A stretch of DNA of 64,000 bases from assembly GCF_900142885.1 (NCBI RefSeq), contig NZ_FRCL01000004.1, positions 62,001 to 126,000 on the forward strand, written 5' to 3'. The translations under genes and the position numbers were made by a program. This DNA comes from Flavobacterium xinjiangense. GTDB lineage: Bacteria; Bacteroidota; Bacteroidia; Flavobacteriales; Flavobacteriaceae. Positions 51,624 to 61,409 of this stretch are shown here, one piece after another (the first letter of the stretch is position 1; each line of letters opens with the position of its first letter). The notes under the pieces are model-generated. The model was given only the letters and a program-made list of their open reading frames with translations, searched no databases and was not told the origin of the DNA.

Positions 51624-52900
51624 TGAAAAACAATAATTTCACCGATATAAAAAAACCTGTTTCAATTCTTAATGCAGCCGTAATTGTAGCAGCTCTTGGC
51701 TATTTTGTTGACATTTATGATTTATTACTTTTTGGAATCGTTCGTACCGATAGTTTGAAAGATTTAGGAATCACGGGAGATGCTATCAGAAATCAAGGAG
51801 AATACTTGATAAGTATGCAAATGTTCGGGATGCTTTTTGGAGGTATACTTTGGGGAATTTTAGGTGATAAAAAAGGACGTATTTCTGTTTTATTTGGTTC
51901 CATCTTAATTTATTCGGTGGCTAATATTGCTAACGGAATGGTAACTACTGTTAATGGATACGCGTTTTGGAGGTTGATTGCGGGAATTGGACTTGCGGGC
52001 GAATTAGGTGCAGGAATTACTTTGGTAACGGAAAGTTTGCCTAAAGAAAAACGAGGCTACGGAACGATGATCGTTGCTTCCGTGGGTGTTTCGGGAGCGG
52101 TAGTCGCTTATTTAGTCTATCAGATCTTTCAGGATTGGCGTTTGTGCTATTATGCCGGAGGAGTTTTGGGAATCCTGTTACTGTTTCTAAGAATAAGTAT
52201 TTCCGAATCAGGCATGTTCAAAAAAGTACAAGAAAGTGAGGAGAAAAGAGGGGATTTCTTGTCTTTGTTTACCAATAAACAACGTTTTTCAAAATACATT
52301 CAATGCATTCTTATCGGAATTCCATTATGGTTTTTGGTTGGTGTATTGATTACTTTCTCCCCTGAATTTGCCAAAGCATTAGGTGTTCAGGGTTTTGAAA
52401 CTATTGCCGCAGGAAAAGCCATCGCCTGGTGTTACGGTGGTTTGGTTTTTGGCGATATTGCAAGTGGATTATTAAGTCAGTGGCTGAAAAGTCGAAAAAA
52501 AGTGATGTACTTATTCCTGATCTTTAATTTGATTATGGTATTTGTTTACCTAAATGCTTTTGGAATTTCGGCCTCTTCTTTCTATACCCTTTGTTTTATC
52601 ATGGGATTCTCTGTAGGATATTGGGTATTATTTGTAACGATTGCTGCAGAACAATTTGGAACCAACATTCGCGCAACGGTGACAACTACAGTTCCTAATT
52701 TTGTTCGAGGTTCATTGCCGCTGATTATTCTCATTTATGGGTTTTTCAGAGATACTATTTTTGATGGAAATATTCTGGAATCGGCGATGATTGTGGGATC
52801 AATATTATCCGTAATTTCAATTTTGGCACTTTGGAAATTAAATGAAACCTTTCATACTGATTTGAATTATTCAGAACAGGAATCGCAGGCTTTCCTTTAA
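51623..52900 (+). CDS. MFS transporter
   Basis: 425 residues with 12 helices. GILGDKKGRISVLFGS is the MFS motif A and GELGAGITLVTESLPKEKRGYGT the helix-5/6 region; the layout resembles the metabolite:H+ symporter group. DIYDLLLFGIVR in helix 1 carries Asp residues likely used for proton coupling. Substrate unknown. Coupled to a GNAT gene, suggesting import or export of an acetylated or polyamine-like compound (speculative). Confidence 0.88.
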   Translation: MKNNNFTDIKKPVSILNAAVIVAALGYFVDIYDLLLFGIVRTDSLKDLGITGDAIRNQGEYLISMQMFGMLFGGILWGILGDKKGRISVLFGSILIYSVANIANGMVTTVNGYAFWRLIAGIGLAGELGAGITLVTESLPKEKRGYGTMIVASVGVSGAVVAYLVYQIFQDWRLCYYAGGVLGILLLFLRISISESGMFKKVQESEEKRGDFLSLFTNKQRFSKYIQCILIGIPLWFLVGVLITFSPEFAKALGVQGFETIAAGKAIAWCYGGLVFGDIASGLLSQWLKSRKKVMYLFLIFNLIMVFVYLNAFGISASSFYTLCFIMGFSVGYWVLFVTIAAEQFGTNIRATVTTTVPNFVRGSLPLIILIYGFFRDTIFDGNILESAMIVGSILSVISILALWKLNETFHTDLNYSEQESQAFL

Positions 52901-53006
52901 TTTTTTTTAAATAATAACAGTACTTTTTACTTGGTAATAAATAGCGAAAAGCGCTTTCTTTTTAAAGTCTATTTGCCTTATTTTTGTATAAAACATTTCA
53001 GAAAAC

Positions 53007-54245
53007 ATGAAACAAGATGTAATTATTGTTGGAGCGGGACTCGCCGGATTATCAGCTGCAGTTTATTTGCATCGTCAAGGTAGAAAGGTATTAGTATTAG
53101 AAGCAAGTGAACGTGCCGGGGGAAGAATAAAAACTGATTCCCATGAAGGTTTCCTTCTCGATAGAGGGTTTCAGGTCCTTTTGACCGCGTATCCTGAAAC
53201 TCAAGCATTACTCAATTATAGAGATTTAAAACTACAAAAAATGTTACCGGGAGCAACCGTTCTCTATGACGGAGGCCGTTTTGAAATTGCTGATCCTTTC
53301 CGAAGACCTTCGGCTGCGTTTGCAACTCTTTTTGCTCCCGTTGGTACGTTGAAAGACAAACTCAACACGCTTTGGTTAAAAAACAAATTACAAAAATTGA
53401 CTATTAAGGAAATTTTCGAACAACCGGAGCAAACTACCCGAAAGCAACTGGCTGATTATGGTTTTAGTCCAAAAATGATTCAGCGTTTTTATGCTCCGTT
53501 CCTTTCGGGTATTTTTCTGGAAAATGAGTTAAGCACTTCTCGAAGAATGTTCGATTTTGTAATGAAGATGTTTTCGGATGGTGATGTGGCTGTTCCTGCT
53601 TTAGGAATGGAAGAAATACCAAAACAATTAGTCGCCATGCTTCCCGAAGACAGTTTTCAATACAATACAAAAGTGACCGCAATTGACGGAAATAAAGTAA
53701 CCACTGCAGATGGAACCGTTTTAGAAGCAAACCAAATCCTTTTGGCTACGACAGCAAATAATCTTACCCAGAAATTCTTTCCGAAACAAAAAATGAATTC
53801 GCATCAGGTTACGAATATTTATTTTGAAGCCAATGAAGCGCCAACTAAAAAAGCAGTTGTTATTTTGAATGCTTCGATCACAAAGAAATGGGTAAATAAT
53901 TTGACTGTGATGTCTAATGTTTCTAAAGCTTATGCTCCAAAAGGGAAAGTACTTATTTCCGTTTCCTATAATGGAATCCCAACTGTTGATGATGCTACTT
54001 TGGCCGAAAACATGAAACAAGAATTGAAGAAATGGTACGGCGAAAAAGTAACTTCGTGGAAAATGCTCAAGGCGTATCGCATTGAATATGCTTTGCCAAG
54101 TCAGGAAAGTGTAAAGAATGAAATTAATGCTTCTGAAATAAAAATCTCTGATTCTCTATTTATTTGTGGAGACCACTTGCTCAATGGTTCTATAAATGCG
54201 GCTTTAAAAACCGGGCGATTAGCTGCGGAAACCATGAAATTGTAA
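53007..54245 (+). CDS. FAD-dependent amine oxidase-like oxidoreductase
   Basis: 412 residues. The dinucleotide-binding fold VIIVGAGLAGLSAAVYLHRQGRKVLVLEASERAGGR opens it, and the C-terminal FAD-contact region is CGDHLLNGSINAALKTGRLAAE. It belongs to the protoporphyrinogen-oxidase/phytoene-desaturase-like group. It follows its own -7 box (TATTTTTG, 52979-52986). Substrate unknown; carotenoid or heme enzymes are usually longer. Confidence 0.87.
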   Translation: MKQDVIIVGAGLAGLSAAVYLHRQGRKVLVLEASERAGGRIKTDSHEGFLLDRGFQVLLTAYPETQALLNYRDLKLQKMLPGATVLYDGGRFEIADPFRRPSAAFATLFAPVGTLKDKLNTLWLKNKLQKLTIKEIFEQPEQTTRKQLADYGFSPKMIQRFYAPFLSGIFLENELSTSRRMFDFVMKMFSDGDVAVPALGMEEIPKQLVAMLPEDSFQYNTKVTAIDGNKVTTADGTVLEANQILLATTANNLTQKFFPKQKMNSHQVTNIYFEANEAPTKKAVVILNASITKKWVNNLTVMSNVSKAYAPKGKVLISVSYNGIPTVDDATLAENMKQELKKWYGEKVTSWKMLKAYRIEYALPSQESVKNEINASEIKISDSLFICGDHLLNGSINAALKTGRLAAETMKL

Positions 54246-54549
54246 TTCTTAGGCTTCTTTAAACGCAAATGCACTTATATTCCAATTTTGGTACAGATTT
54301 TAAGTAGAAGAAACATTCGAAAAATGGAATGCTTGATTTTTCGCACGGGCTGGAGAAATATTTTTTTAATCACTCCGTAATTTGGCAAAAATTAATGCTG
54401 ATGTTTAAAAAAATAAGAGTTTTTGCACTAAATTTTTAAATTCAATCAAAAATATTCATCTTTGCGCAATTTTAATATTTTTAAATTCACAAAAAAAATA
54501 ACAAACCAATTTGGTCATCACGAACAATTCCTTCAATAAAAAATATTCT
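54246..54549. other. Intergenic region
   Basis: 304 bp; only a -7-like box CATCTTTG (54457-54464) for the adenosine deaminase gene is visible. Confidence 0.4.
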
Positions 54550-55968
54550 ATGAAATTATTTATCACCTTTTTTCTTTCCATCTTATTAAATGTTGGTTAT
54601 TCACAATCCACCAATACCTATTTTGAAAAGATTAGAGACAATGAAGCGGCTTTGACCGCTTTCTTTTCTCAAATGCCAAAAGGAGGCGATTTGCACCACC
54701 ATTATTCCGGATCAATTTACGCTGAACCTTTATTGGCGCATGCCATTGCTGATAATTTTTATCTCAACATCGAAACGATGGATGTTTTAAAGGAAAAACC
54801 ATCAACTGGAAACTGGGAACAATTTTCAACCTTAAAAAGTAATGGAACGTTAGACGTTTACAAACAAAAAATCATGCAAAAATGGTCTGTTAAAGACTAT
54901 AATCATGTTGATTATCCATCGGACAAATTGTTTTTTGAATCTTTTATGAAGTTTGAGCCAGCAATAAAAGGCAATTTTGGGCAAGGATTATTGGAACTGA
55001 AAAATAGAGCCATTACAGAAAATGTAAGTTATATTGAAACCCAATTATCTACGATTCCTTGTTCTATGAATACGGCTGATTTGACAAAATTCAATGCGCG
55101 ATTGCGACAATTGGCGAAGGGAAAAGACGAAAAAGGGATTATGCAGTCTTTGGATTCCGTTTACAATGCATTTCAGCAAAAGAATGCCAAATCATATGCT
55201 GCCGATTTCAATACTAATTTTGTAACCAAACTTCACAACGACCTTAAAATTGATGATTCCCGTTTCACGATGCGCTATCAAAATTTTGTGTTGCGTTTTA
55301 TGGAACCCGTAGATTTATTTAAAAATCTGGTGATTGCCTTTATATCGGCGGATAGCAGTCCGCTTATGGCTGGCGTAAATATCGTTTCTCCTGAAGATGG
55401 TGAAACCTCCATGAAAGATTACTGGCTGCACATGGTTATGTTTAAGTACTGTCATTCTCATTTTCCAGATGTGAAATACACGCTACACGCCGGTGAGCTT
55501 ACTTTGGGACTAGTGCAACCGGAAGACCTGACTTGGCATATAAATGCTGCTGTACATATTGCCGGAGCTAATCGAATCGGTCATGGCGTTGATATGGCCT
55601 ACGAGAAAGATTCGTATGATTTAATGCGATATATGGCTAAAAAAGACATCCCAATTGAAATAAACTTAGTGAGCAATGAGTTCATTTTAAAGGTTAAAGA
55701 AAACCGTCATCCTTTAACCTTGTATAAAGAATTTGGAGTTCCAATAGTGATTAGTACCGATGATGCGGGAATACTACGAACCAATATGACTGAGCAGTAT
55801 GTTCTTTTAGCTAAAAGATACAAAAACATCACTTATGCGGATATCAAACAATTTGTTTACAATAGCATCAATTACAGTTTCATTCAAGAGAATTCAGTAA
55901 AGAAAGAGTTACTAAAAAATTTAGATTCTAGATTTAAAACTTTCGAATCTCATTTTCCAAAAGAATAA
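54550..55968 (+). CDS. Exported adenosine deaminase-like protein
   Basis: 472 residues from ATG 54550, with signal peptide (1-18, GYSQS). Metal site HHH at residues 49-51 (GGDLHHHYSGS), the LHAGE motif with catalytic Glu, RIGHGVD and STDDAG holding the last metal Asp. These are all adenosine/AMP deaminase-family residues. The export signal makes it like the secreted ADGF/CECR1-type enzymes, used to salvage extracellular nucleosides. A start at 54511 (TTG) would place residues ahead of the signal peptide and is unlikely. Confidence 0.87.
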   Translation: MKLFITFFLSILLNVGYSQSTNTYFEKIRDNEAALTAFFSQMPKGGDLHHHYSGSIYAEPLLAHAIADNFYLNIETMDVLKEKPSTGNWEQFSTLKSNGTLDVYKQKIMQKWSVKDYNHVDYPSDKLFFESFMKFEPAIKGNFGQGLLELKNRAITENVSYIETQLSTIPCSMNTADLTKFNARLRQLAKGKDEKGIMQSLDSVYNAFQQKNAKSYAADFNTNFVTKLHNDLKIDDSRFTMRYQNFVLRFMEPVDLFKNLVIAFISADSSPLMAGVNIVSPEDGETSMKDYWLHMVMFKYCHSHFPDVKYTLHAGELTLGLVQPEDLTWHINAAVHIAGANRIGHGVDMAYEKDSYDLMRYMAKKDIPIEINLVSNEFILKVKENRHPLTLYKEFGVPIVISTDDAGILRTNMTEQYVLLAKRYKNITYADIKQFVYNSINYSFIQENSVKKELLKNLDSRFKTFESHFPKE

Positions 55969-56000
55969 TTATTTTACGATAATTTTTTTACAAATGCACT

Positions 56001-56030
56001 AATAAGCCCCAACTCGGGGCTTATTTTATT
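56001..56030 (+). terminator. Terminator of the adenosine deaminase gene
   Basis: AATAAGCCCC (56001-56010) with GGGGCTTATT (56016-56025), 5-nt loop, T-rich tail. Confidence 0.85.
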
Positions 56031-56195
56031 TTCCATTCAATATTAAAATAAAATAAAATTTCGTTTTTTAAAACTTTTAATTTATTATATTTGACACTAC
56101 CTACTTAACTACTTGATAGTTACATTTCATAATAAATCCCAATAATTTAGAATTTCGAAGTTTTAATTGTTTACTAACAAGATAAATTATTGAAG

Positions 56196-56987
56196 ATGAG
56201 TAGAGCTTTACTTTGGTATTTACGAAGACATCCAGTATTATTTAAAATCCGATTTAAATTAATATCTAAGAACGTCTCGAGTGATCGCGCTGATAGTTTT
56301 TGCTATAATGGATTAAATAAGAAAAAGGATATTCCCGCTATTTATTATCAACTAAACAATATCATTTTAGCCAAAAAGAAAGCTCCATTAAGCGATATCG
56401 AAAAGGTAAAAAAAATAGCAAAATGGCTGCGAAATAATATTAAAGGAGGACCTGGGCTGGGTAAATCTTCTGAAACTGCGTTACGTAAAATGATTAAAGG
56501 CGAAGGAGGAGTTTGTAGTGATTTCTCTCAAATTTTTAATAACTTCTGCGTCATAAATGATTTAAAAGTGAAAGAATGGGGACTAAAAATTAATACCGGA
56601 AAACCAAGGCTTTTAGGTGGCCATTCTTTCAACGAAGTGTATTGTAAAGAATTTCAAAAGTGGATTATTATTGATGTATCCAAATCTATTTTTTTTTATC
56701 ACATCAGTCCAAAACTGCCCTTATCCGTTTGTGAATTAATTCACTTAAAACAAGAAAATAAAGAAATCTATTATTCCAAATTCAACAAAAATTTCACAAT
56801 AGACAAAGAAAACATAAATGACCTATATCTCATTTCAAAATCCTCTCCTTTTATAATAACAAACTATCGAAACAAAACCTATGACTATTATTTAGACAAA
56901 CTTGGATTTCTTCCGGAGTCAATTATTCATGGTTTAGTATATCTTACCGGAAATAGTTACGCTTATGAGTTTCCAAAATACAATTAA
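56196..56987 (+). CDS. Transglutaminase-like cysteine protein
   Basis: 263 residues. A papain-like triad is visible: Cys in GGVCSDFSQIF, His in LGGHSFNEVY and Asp in WIIIDVS, spaced as in the transglutaminase-core family. KWLRNNIKGGPGLGKSSETAL precedes the Cys loop, as in the family. No signal peptide. Function unknown; peptide or peptidoglycan chemistry is possible. Start at ATG 56196 rather than the TTG two codons upstream. Confidence 0.78.
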   Translation: MSRALLWYLRRHPVLFKIRFKLISKNVSSDRADSFCYNGLNKKKDIPAIYYQLNNIILAKKKAPLSDIEKVKKIAKWLRNNIKGGPGLGKSSETALRKMIKGEGGVCSDFSQIFNNFCVINDLKVKEWGLKINTGKPRLLGGHSFNEVYCKEFQKWIIIDVSKSIFFYHISPKLPLSVCELIHLKQENKEIYYSKFNKNFTIDKENINDLYLISKSSPFIITNYRNKTYDYYLDKLGFLPESIIHGLVYLTGNSYAYEFPKYN

Positions 56988-57013
56988 ATAGATTCCTGAA
57001 TCATTAATTTGAT

Positions 57014-57021
57014 TATATTTG
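57014..57021 (+). promoter_or_regulatory. -7 box of the VOC gene
   Basis: TATATTTG (57014-57021), 27 bp before the chosen ATG at 57048; it rules out the upstream in-frame start at 57009. Confidence 0.55.
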
Positions 57022-57047
57022 GAATACGTATTTATTTACAATTACTC

Positions 57048-57410
57048 ATGGCAATGGCGAGACCTATTTTTAGAATTTTTGATTACGAAAAAGCCAAAGC
57101 ATTTTATATCGATTGGCTTGGTTTTACAATTGACTGGGAAAACAAACCAGACAACTCTCCTATTTATTTGCAAATATCTCTTGATGGTATCGTTATTCAT
57201 TTAACAGAACATCACGGCGATTGCAGTCCTGGCGCACGTATTCATATTACAAACTTCAGCAGCCTTGCAACCTATCACGAAAAACTACTCGCCAAAAACT
57301 ACAAATTCAACAGACCTAGTTTAGACAAAGCTTCTTGGAGTCCAAATGCAATTTGTATGGAAGCCATTGATCCTTTTGGGAATAGATTGACTTTTACCGA
57401 GGAAATATAA
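57048..57410 (+). CDS. VOC/bleomycin-resistance-like protein
   Basis: 120 residues. A single VOC module: RIFDYEKAKAFYIDWLGF, then IVIHLTEHHGD and a C-terminal IDPFGNRLTFTE. This is the family of small dimeric glyoxalase/bleomycin-binding proteins. Substrate unknown. Nineteen bp separate it from the PhoD gene. Confidence 0.87.
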   Translation: MAMARPIFRIFDYEKAKAFYIDWLGFTIDWENKPDNSPIYLQISLDGIVIHLTEHHGDCSPGARIHITNFSSLATYHEKLLAKNYKFNRPSLDKASWSPNAICMEAIDPFGNRLTFTEEI

Positions 57411-57429
57411 AAATACAAAAACACACAAA

Positions 57430-58491
57430 ATGATTCAAAATAATTCTCTTAAAATACAATTCCTTTTATTGGTTTTATCTCTACTTTCATTCAATGGTCA
57501 TGCCCAAAAGAATATTTCAAAAATAGCTTTTGGATCTTGCGCCAATCAAAGTGATCGTTTACCAATTTTTGATATTGTGGTAAAGCACAAACCGGATTTG
57601 TTCGTGTTCCTTGGCGACAACATATACGGAGACACGGAAAATATGAATACTTTGCAATCCAAATACGATAGAATGGCAGCTAAACCTACATTTCAAAATT
57701 TGAAAAATAATGTGCCCATAATTGCCACTTGGGACGACCACGATTACGGACAAAATGATGCTGGCAGGCATTATCCTAAAAAAGAAGCTTCTAAAGAAAT
57801 TTTCCTGAAGTTTTTTAATGAACCTGAAAATTCAAAAAGACGAAAACACGAAGGTGTTTACACTTCCTATATGTATGAAAACAAAGGAAAAAAAGTGCAG
57901 ATTATCTTGCTAGACAACCGCACTTTCAGAGATAATTACAAGAAATACAACGGTGAAGTCGCTGATGACAAAAGGTATTTTTACAGCTTGGATTATGCCC
58001 CACAACAGAATCCGGACTCCACGTATTTAGGAGCGACGCAATGGAAATGGCTGGAAGACGAATTAAAGAAACCTGCTGATATACGGCTGATTGGCTCGGG
58101 TTCGCAGTTTGGGATTGAATACAACGGCTATGAAGGCTGGGCTAATTTTCCGCTGGAGCAAAAAAGGTTCTTAGATTTAATCAAAAAAACGAAAGCAAGC
58201 GGCGTTTTGTTTTTAAGCGGAGACGTGCATTATGCCGAAATCTCTAAACTTACCGAGCCTGGACTCTATCCTATTTACGATTTCACTTCCAGCGGACTTT
58301 CCTCGACCTGGCATTTTGCGACACCCAACAAAAACAGGATTGAAGGTCCTGTCATGGAAAACCATTTTGGCTTAGTAACGATAGACTGGAAAAAGAAAAT
58401 CCCAGAGATAAAAATGGAGATTTGGGATGTAAATAACAATCAACGAGCGGAATACACGATTGGATTGGATGAAATTACTTTTAAGAAGTAG
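57430..58491 (+). CDS. PhoD-like exported phosphodiesterase/alkaline phosphatase
   Basis: 353 residues with signal peptide (about 1-25, NGHAQ). Metallophosphoesterase motifs: IAFGSCANQSD, FLGDNIYGDTENM, ATWDDHDYGQNDAG and SGDVHYAE. It belongs to the PhoD family, cleaving phosphomonoesters or phosphodiesters at the cell surface for phosphate supply. Metal binding probably Fe/Ca. No Pho-box assigned. Confidence 0.9.
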   Translation: MIQNNSLKIQFLLLVLSLLSFNGHAQKNISKIAFGSCANQSDRLPIFDIVVKHKPDLFVFLGDNIYGDTENMNTLQSKYDRMAAKPTFQNLKNNVPIIATWDDHDYGQNDAGRHYPKKEASKEIFLKFFNEPENSKRRKHEGVYTSYMYENKGKKVQIILLDNRTFRDNYKKYNGEVADDKRYFYSLDYAPQQNPDSTYLGATQWKWLEDELKKPADIRLIGSGSQFGIEYNGYEGWANFPLEQKRFLDLIKKTKASGVLFLSGDVHYAEISKLTEPGLYPIYDFTSSGLSSTWHFATPNKNRIEGPVMENHFGLVTIDWKKKIPEIKMEIWDVNNNQRAEYTIGLDEITFKK

Positions 58492-58585
58492 TTTTTTTGT
58501 GAAACCTCATTATTTGGCAGTAGTCTAGAACTATTTGCTTTATGCAAAAATCAACATCCAAATCTCAATCTTAAGCACTATTTCT

Positions 58586-59140
58586 TTACAAAACACGTAT
58601 TGCTTTTACAAATCTACGAGTATAGCCCAGTTTTTTTAGACTTGTAATAACCACTTTCATTTCACGACCTGAGGAGGAGTGTATAAAATCACTTTCCATT
58701 CCTTTTGGATTTGTCACTATACCCAAATGGCCAATAACGTTTCTGGTAGGACTCATAAACAATAGAATATCACCTTTTTTCACACTGCCGATCGGGATTT
58801 CTTTTCCAAAATTCTTAAATTCTGAAGAGCTTCGCGGTACCTGAATTTTAAAATGATTAAAAACAAAGTAAACAAATCCTGAACAGTCAAATCCTTTCTT
58901 GCTGGAGCCGGCTGCAACATAAGGCGTCCCTAATAAACTCATTCCAAAGCTCACAATCTTATCTCCCAAGTACACATCACTTTCAGTTGGAATTATCACT
59001 GTGTTTTTGACTTTAGTTACATTCCCATGTGGTAAAAAGGTAGAAGCTCTCGACGAACCATACGCAAAGCCGCATAAAATAAGAAGGTATAAAACAGTGA
59101 AAGCAGCAGGTTTTAATAAATTTATCTTTTTAAATGTCAT
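58586..59140 (-). CDS. NlpC/P60 cell-wall peptidase
   Basis: 184 residues with a membrane/signal segment at 10-28. The triad is Cys86 (FDCSGFV), His138 (GHLGIV) and His154 (DFIHSSS). Cuts peptidoglycan stem peptides in the periplasm. Short, with no SH3 domain. Confidence 0.9.
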   Translation of the reverse strand: MTFKKINLLKPAAFTVLYLLILCGFAYGSSRASTFLPHGNVTKVKNTVIIPTESDVYLGDKIVSFGMSLLGTPYVAAGSSKKGFDCSGFVYFVFNHFKIQVPRSSSEFKNFGKEIPIGSVKKGDILLFMSPTRNVIGHLGIVTNPKGMESDFIHSSSGREMKVVITSLKKLGYTRRFVKAIRVL

Positions 59141-59539
59141 AATAGTAGAATTAAATTAACATACTTTACGTTATAAAATGCATGCAGCTACTTTCAGTAT
59201 TTCATAATTAAAAAAGTAAGATGCTCACTTACTTACTCCATACAAATCTAGCTATTTTATATGATTTAAGGACACTGGAATCTAAAAAGCACATATTCTC
59301 AAAGATATACAATAAACATACCAAGAAACCAAACTTCCCAATCTGACAATCGTATGGACACAAAAAATTGGATAAGATATTAAACACTAATTTCACTAAT
59401 TTCCACAAATTAATTTGTGGAAATTAGTGAAATTCATGTTTAACTTTTTAAAATCAGTGTAAATCTGCTTAATCAGTGTTATCTGTGTCCTATTTTAAAC
59501 TTGTGACCAGACGGCACAACATAAAGCGAATTTTATATT
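59141..59539. other. Intergenic region with a 46-bp palindrome
   Basis: 399 bp between two minus-strand genes. Apart from the palindrome at 59389-59434 and its T-rich right flank (AAATCAGTGTAAATCTG-like phrases that recall dispersed flavobacterial repeats), I see nothing. Confidence 0.45.
59389..59434 (+). repeat. Perfect 46-bp palindrome
   Basis: The left half 59389-59411 is the exact reverse complement of 59412-59434 (23-bp arms, no loop); it includes CTAATTTCCACAAATT. The downstream 59435-59495 has the phrasing of a dispersed flavobacterial intergenic repeat as I recall it. It may fold as a cruciform or act as a terminator for either flank. Confidence 0.7.
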
Positions 59540-60583
59540 TTAACTTTCTTCTTCTTCCGTGCTATGGGATTTTGAATACCCTCGCCATTTCTCGATACAA
59601 TCCTGGAAATCCTGCGGAAGTTCCGTATCAAAACGCATCATTTCTCCAGTAGTAGGATGCACAAATCCCAAAGTTTTGGCGTGCAATGCCTGTCTTGGTA
59701 ATGCTTTGAAGCAATTTTCTATAAACTGTTTGTATTTGGTAAACGTAGTCCCTTTCAAAATCAAGTGTCCACCATAACGCTCGTCATTAAATAAAGTGTG
59801 ACCAATATGTTTTAAGTGAACACGGATTTGATGCGTTCTACCGGTTTCCAGTTGGCATGAAATCAAAGTCACATAACCAAAACGCTCCAACACTTTATAA
59901 TGTGTCACAGCAGGTTTTCCTATTTCGGGATCAGCAAAAACCGCCATTTGCATACGGTCTTTTACGTGGCGCGCCACATTTCCTTCAATCGTACCTTGAT
60001 CAGCAATTACATTTCCCCAAACCAAAGCGATATATTCCCTTTCAGAAGTCTTGGCTTCAAATTGTTTGGCAAGATGCGTCATCGCCGCTTCGGTTTTGGC
60101 AATAACCAGTAAACCCGAAGTGTCTTTGTCAATTCTATGAACGAGTCCTGGACGTTCGCTGCTGTTCATTGGCAAATTATCAAAATGATACGCCAAAGCA
60201 TGCACTAAAGTCCCTGTATAATTACCATGCCCGGGATGAACCACCATTCCTGGTTCTTTGTTTATCAATAACAACGCATCGTCTTCATAAACAATATCAA
60301 GCGGGATATTCTCCGGAATGATATGATTTTCAAACGGTGGATGCGATAACATTACGCGCACCACATCATTGGCTTTTACTTTGTAATTAGACCTCACAAT
60401 AACGTCATTTACAAAAATATTTCCTTCAGTGGCAGCTGTTTGTATTTTATTCCTCGTCGCATTTTGTATCAAACTCATCAAATATTTATCAATTCGCAAA
60501 GACGCTTGGCCCTTAGGAACTTCAAATCTGAAATGCTCAAATAACTCCTCTTCTAAATCTATTGTTTCTATATTATTGTTCAT
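59540..60583 (-). CDS. RluA-family 23S rRNA pseudouridine synthase (RluC/RluD-like)
   Basis: 347 residues. S4 RNA-binding domain at about 22-85 (LRIDKYLMSLIQNATRNKIQ), catalytic Asp in HRIDKDTSGLLV, and TGRTHQIRVHL. This is the RluC/RluD type, which modifies 23S rRNA helices; which sites is not resolvable. Its ATG overlaps the PASTA gene end by 11 bp. Confidence 0.92.
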   Translation of the reverse strand: MNNNIETIDLEEELFEHFRFEVPKGQASLRIDKYLMSLIQNATRNKIQTAATEGNIFVNDVIVRSNYKVKANDVVRVMLSHPPFENHIIPENIPLDIVYEDDALLLINKEPGMVVHPGHGNYTGTLVHALAYHFDNLPMNSSERPGLVHRIDKDTSGLLVIAKTEAAMTHLAKQFEAKTSEREYIALVWGNVIADQGTIEGNVARHVKDRMQMAVFADPEIGKPAVTHYKVLERFGYVTLISCQLETGRTHQIRVHLKHIGHTLFNDERYGGHLILKGTTFTKYKQFIENCFKALPRQALHAKTLGFVHPTTGEMMRFDTELPQDFQDCIEKWRGYSKSHSTEEEES

Positions 60584-61199
60584 TTGCTGGTACTTGTTCT
60601 TCTACTGGTATTGCTACACTATCTACTACTACACTTTCATCTACATAACTCGCTTTTCCGTCTCCTAAAACCAAATCAATTTTGGATGATTTCAGTACTC
60701 GGTCCCCTACTTTCAAGTTTCTTCCTTTATAACGCATTTCAAGAACCATATCTTTTCCTAGATTTGGAATGTAAGTAATCGTCCCTTCTTCCAGTCCCAA
60801 AGCTTTCAATGTTGGAACCGCTTCACGGTACGTTTTCTCAATTAAATCGGGAATTTTCACTGATGAAAACCCTGACGCATTGATTTTAATATATACTTTC
60901 CTGCCCACTTTTACTTTAGCTCCAGGCAAAGGATCTTGCTCTACCACACTAAACTTAGGAAATTCACTTCTAAAATCTACACTATCCAAAAGCACATAGT
61001 CTAAATCCAGCTCATCCAGCTTCTCCTCTACTTGTTCCACGGTCAATTTTCTCAAATCTGGCACCATAATTTCATGACCATGATCAGTAGTAAATGTTAA
61101 CCAATGCATAAACAAATAGCCCAAAACGGCAATAATAGCAAAAGCTGATAATAATTGTAGAAAAAATACACGGCTAGTAAGATACTTACGTAAACTCAT
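60573..61199 (-). CDS. PASTA domain membrane protein
   Basis: 208 residues from ATG 61199. One TM helix (about 15-35), then PASTA repeats with IMVPDLRKLTVEQVEEKLDELDLDYVL, VVEQDPLPGAKVKVGRKVYIKIN and VKIPDLIEKTYREAVPTLKALGLEEG. There is no kinase domain; PASTA binds peptidoglycan or muropeptides. The -7 box TATCTTTG on the minus strand just upstream excludes the longer frame to 61244. Typical neighbour of rluD and ddl in Flavobacteriia. Confidence 0.88.
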   Translation of the reverse strand: MSLRKYLTSRVFFLQLLSAFAIIAVLGYLFMHWLTFTTDHGHEIMVPDLRKLTVEQVEEKLDELDLDYVLLDSVDFRSEFPKFSVVEQDPLPGAKVKVGRKVYIKINASGFSSVKIPDLIEKTYREAVPTLKALGLEEGTITYIPNLGKDMVLEMRYKGRNLKVGDRVLKSSKIDLVLGDGKASYVDESVVVDSVAIPVEEQVPANEQ

Positions 61200-61272
61200 A
61201 AATTTATTTTTATATGCGGCAAAGATAAACCTATTTCGTTCCAAAAAAAATGATAATTTTGTTTAATGCTTA

Positions 61273-61375
61273 TTAGGAGCTATTTCCCGCTATACGCTAT
61301 ATCTTTTTCTGGTTTCGTCTCGTCTTTTGGGACGAGACGAAACCAGAAAAAGGATGCCGCTGCTATCGGGGCTAA
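61273..61375 (+). repeat. Nested-hairpin extragenic repeat, copy B
   Basis: CTTTTTCTGGTTTCGTCTCGTC (61303-61324) pairs perfectly (22 bp) with 61331-61352 around a TTTTGG loop; AAAAAGGAT follows (61347-61355). Outer flanks TATTTCCCGCTATACGCTAT and GCTATCGGGGCTAA. Its AATCTTTTT/AAAAAGGAT core is shared with copy A at 36531. Confidence 0.6.
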
Positions 61376-61409
61376 AAACAAATCGTTATTACAACATATA
61401 ATTTATAAA

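Noticed and set aside
61266..61409. N-terminal extension of ddl
   Set aside because: It translates the hairpin repeat, and Ddl normally begins at the MKNIAIIMGG segment at 61410.
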